7,006 nucleotides of DNA. It comes from Eggerthella sp. CAG:209. Its GTDB lineage: Bacteria; Actinomycetota; Coriobacteriia; Coriobacteriales; Eggerthellaceae. A program made the position numbers and the translations under genes. The stretch is from assembly GCA_000436075.1 (NCBI GenBank), contig FR884633.1, positions 26,569 to 33,574 on the forward strand, read 5' to 3'. Positions 5,161 to 7,006 of the stretch are shown here, one piece after another (position 1 is the first letter of the stretch; every line of letters begins with the position of its first letter). Below the pieces are notes generated by a model. That model was not told the origin of the DNA, ran no database searches, and was given only the letters and a program-made list of their open reading frames with translations.

Positions 5161-7006
5161 ATGAAAGTATCTTTGAAATGGCTTTCTGATTATGTTGAGG
5201 TCCCGCAGGACATCAAGGAATTCTGCGACCGTTTAGACCTTACCGGTACGGGCGTTGAAGGCGTGGAGCGCACGGGCGATGTGTTTGACGGCGTTGTCGT
5301 TGGGCATGTGCTCACCTGCGTCGATCACCCCGATAGCGACCATATGCACGTAACCACGGTAGACGTTGGCGCAGAAGAGCCCGTACAGATCGTATGTGGC
5401 GCTCCCAACATTGCTGCTGGGATCAAGGTTCCCGTTGCCACCATCGGCGCGGTGCTCCCCGGCGATTTCAAGATCAAGAAGTCGAAGCTGCGCGGCGTTG
5501 CAAGCTGTGGCATGTGCTGCTCTCAGCGCGAGCTGGGCATGGGCAACGAACATGATGGCATTTGGGTGCTTCCCGACGATGCCCCAACCGGCCAGCCCAT
5601 TGCCGATTACTTGAAGATGTCCGATACGGTACTCGATCTGGAAATCACTCCGAACCGCCCCGACTGCCTTTCCATGGTAGGCATGGCGCGCGAAGTGGGA
5701 GCTATGTACCAGAAGCCCTATACAAGCCCCTTGGCCGAGATGGCTGGCAAGCTCGAGCTTAGCAAGGAAGCGGCTGCTCTCGATTCCGAGGTAAGCATTT
5801 CCATCGCTGACGAGACTCGTTGCCCTCGTTATACCGCTCGCGTTATCCGTGGCTGCAAGGTGGGCCCCAGCCCCGATTGGATGGTAGAGCGTTTGGCTGC
5901 CATCGGTCAGCGTTCCATCAACAATATCGTTGACGTAACCAACTACATCCTGTTTTTGTTCGGACAGCCGCTCCATGCGTTCGACTTGGACAAGCTTAAG
6001 AACGCCGAAGGCAAGGCAAACATCGTTGTTCGCGCTGCTGAAGAGGGCGAAAAACTCACTACGCTCGATGGCGAAGAGCGCGTGCTTACGTCCGACATGA
6101 CAGTTATTTCGACGCCCGATCAGGGTGCAGTTGCCTTGGCTGGCGTTATGGGAGGCCTGGCAACCGAGGTTACAGAAGAAACCACCGACGTTTTGCTGGA
6201 AACGGCTACATTTGAAGCTGGCCGTCCCAGCCGCACCAGTCGCAACCTGGGTCTTATCTCCGAAAGCTCTATGCGTTACGAGCGTGGAGTAGATGATCAT
6301 GGCATCGAAGATCGCTCCGCTGCTGCCGCCGCCCTTATCGCTGCCGTTTCGGGCGGTACCGTAAGCTATGCCGAAGGAAACGAAGATGGCATCATCGACG
6401 TATGGCCGGTAAAGTCGGAAGAGTCTCACCTGCAGTTCCGCATCGACCGTTTCAACGGCATGATGGGTGCCCAGATTCCCCGCGAGTTCATCGTGGACAT
6501 TCTGGGTCGTTTGGGCTGCAAGGTCGAAGACGGCGAAGCCGAGAACGTCCTTGAGGTTACGGCTCCCACCTTCCGTCCTGACCTTCCGCGTGAAATCGAT
6601 CTGTACGAAGAGGTTTTGCGCCTGTACGGCATGGACCGCATTGAACCCACCCTGCCTGGTGGCCGCGGTCGCTTCGGCGTTCGCACCGAGGCTCAGCGCA
6701 CGCTTGACGTGATAAACGACACCATGCGCGCATCGGGCCTGAATGAAACCATGACGTATTCTTTTGCCGACCCGCACGAGCTCGAGCAGCTGCGTATGTC
6801 TACCGAGGGCATGGGTGTTCCCGTTGAGCTGCTGAATCCGCTCAATGCCGAGCAGTCGGTTATGCGTCAGTCCATTATCCCTGGCCTTATGCGCAGCGTT
6901 GCTTACAATCAGTCCCGCGGCGTGCACAACGTTCAGCTCTACGAAACCGGCGTGGTGTTCTTCGGCGCTGAGGGTCATAAGAAGCCCAAGGAGCGCCAGC
7001 GTCTTG
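5161..7006 (+). CDS. pheT: Phenylalanyl-tRNA synthetase beta subunit, 3' end outside window
   Basis: This frame is open from ATG 5161 to the window end, giving 615 complete codons with no stop; a full PheT is usually near 800 residues, so the C-terminal part is missing. The beta subunit partners PheS, binds tRNA-Phe and edits mischarged Tyr-tRNA-Phe. Domains in order are the typical N-terminus MKVSLKWLSDYV, an EMAP/OB-type tRNA-binding domain (about 41-155, with VVVGHV and CGAPNI), ITPNRPDCLS (162-171), the B3/4 editing domain (about 211-385, with GQPLHAFD at 268-275 and GVMGG at 328-332), the B5 domain (about 421-492), and the start of the synthetase-like core. The anticodon-binding C-terminal domain is beyond the window. 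The start is supported by AAAGAG at 5149-5154, 6 bases upstream. It is probably co-transcribed with pheS under the T-box. One oddity is NYILFLFGQ (261-269), which has Leu where a Glu is common. Confidence 0.96.
   Translation, partial: MKVSLKWLSDYVEVPQDIKEFCDRLDLTGTGVEGVERTGDVFDGVVVGHVLTCVDHPDSDHMHVTTVDVGAEEPVQIVCGAPNIAAGIKVPVATIGAVLPGDFKIKKSKLRGVASCGMCCSQRELGMGNEHDGIWVLPDDAPTGQPIADYLKMSDTVLDLEITPNRPDCLSMVGMAREVGAMYQKPYTSPLAEMAGKLELSKEAAALDSEVSISIADETRCPRYTARVIRGCKVGPSPDWMVERLAAIGQRSINNIVDVTNYILFLFGQPLHAFDLDKLKNAEGKANIVVRAAEEGEKLTTLDGEERVLTSDMTVISTPDQGAVALAGVMGGLATEVTEETTDVLLETATFEAGRPSRTSRNLGLISESSMRYERGVDDHGIEDRSAAAAALIAAVSGGTVSYAEGNEDGIIDVWPVKSEESHLQFRIDRFNGMMGAQIPREFIVDILGRLGCKVEDGEAENVLEVTAPTFRPDLPREIDLYEEVLRLYGMDRIEPTLPGGRGRFGVRTEAQRTLDVINDTMRASGLNETMTYSFADPHELEQLRMSTEGMGVPVELLNPLNAEQSVMRQSIIPGLMRSVAYNQSRGVHNVQLYETGVVFFGAEGHKKPKERQRL

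Noticed and set aside
5233..6978. Very long open frame (581 codons) on the minus strand opposite pheT.
   Set aside because: It lies fully antisense to pheT, whose + strand product matches the family along its whole length. The antisense protein has no recognisable motifs and is rich in His, Ala and Asn, as expected from the reverse complement of biased codons.

Overview
The window looks like a chromosomal housekeeping segment of a monoderm (Gram-positive) bacterium of moderate GC. My best guess is an actinobacterium of the Coriobacteriia type. The evidence is a DnaK lacking the roughly 23-residue nucleotide-binding-domain insert of Gram-negative DnaKs, strong AAGGAGG-type ribosome binding sites, and a T-box riboswitch that works by transcription termination ahead of pheS. 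The taxonomic guess rests on protein style only and was not checked by any search. All real genes lie on the + strand.

Layout. Bases 1-690 hold the 3' part of a DUF5685-like gene whose start lies before the window. It overlaps by 8 bases a gene for a J-domain protein (683-1477) that has a Gly/Gln/Tyr-rich linker, a TPR-like region and a cysteine-bearing tail. A clear intrinsic terminator (1486-1530) ends this unit. After a leader of about 170 bases with a small GC-rich hairpin comes a complete DnaK-family gene (1701-3491). Its ATPase motifs are intact, but its substrate-binding domain departs from canonical DnaK at several positions and the usual acidic tail is missing. It therefore looks like a specialised paralogue rather than the main stress DnaK.

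Bases 3492-3960 carry no gene. They hold a probable promoter and a T-box leader with a UUC (Phe) specifier candidate, a complete T-box sequence, and mutually exclusive antiterminator and terminator helices. This leader controls pheS (3961-5043). An unusual 117-base spacer with two hairpins separates pheS from pheT (5161 to beyond the window end).

How they fit together. PheS and PheT form the (alpha-beta)2 phenylalanyl-tRNA synthetase, and uncharged tRNA-Phe should switch on their transcription. The first three genes may form a DnaK/J-protein chaperone module with the DUF5685 protein as partner or client, but this is inference from adjacency. I do not see a wholly new system. The most interesting parts are the divergent DnaK beside a TPR-type J-protein, the two Asp-rich motifs of the DUF5685 protein, and the structured pheS-pheT spacer.
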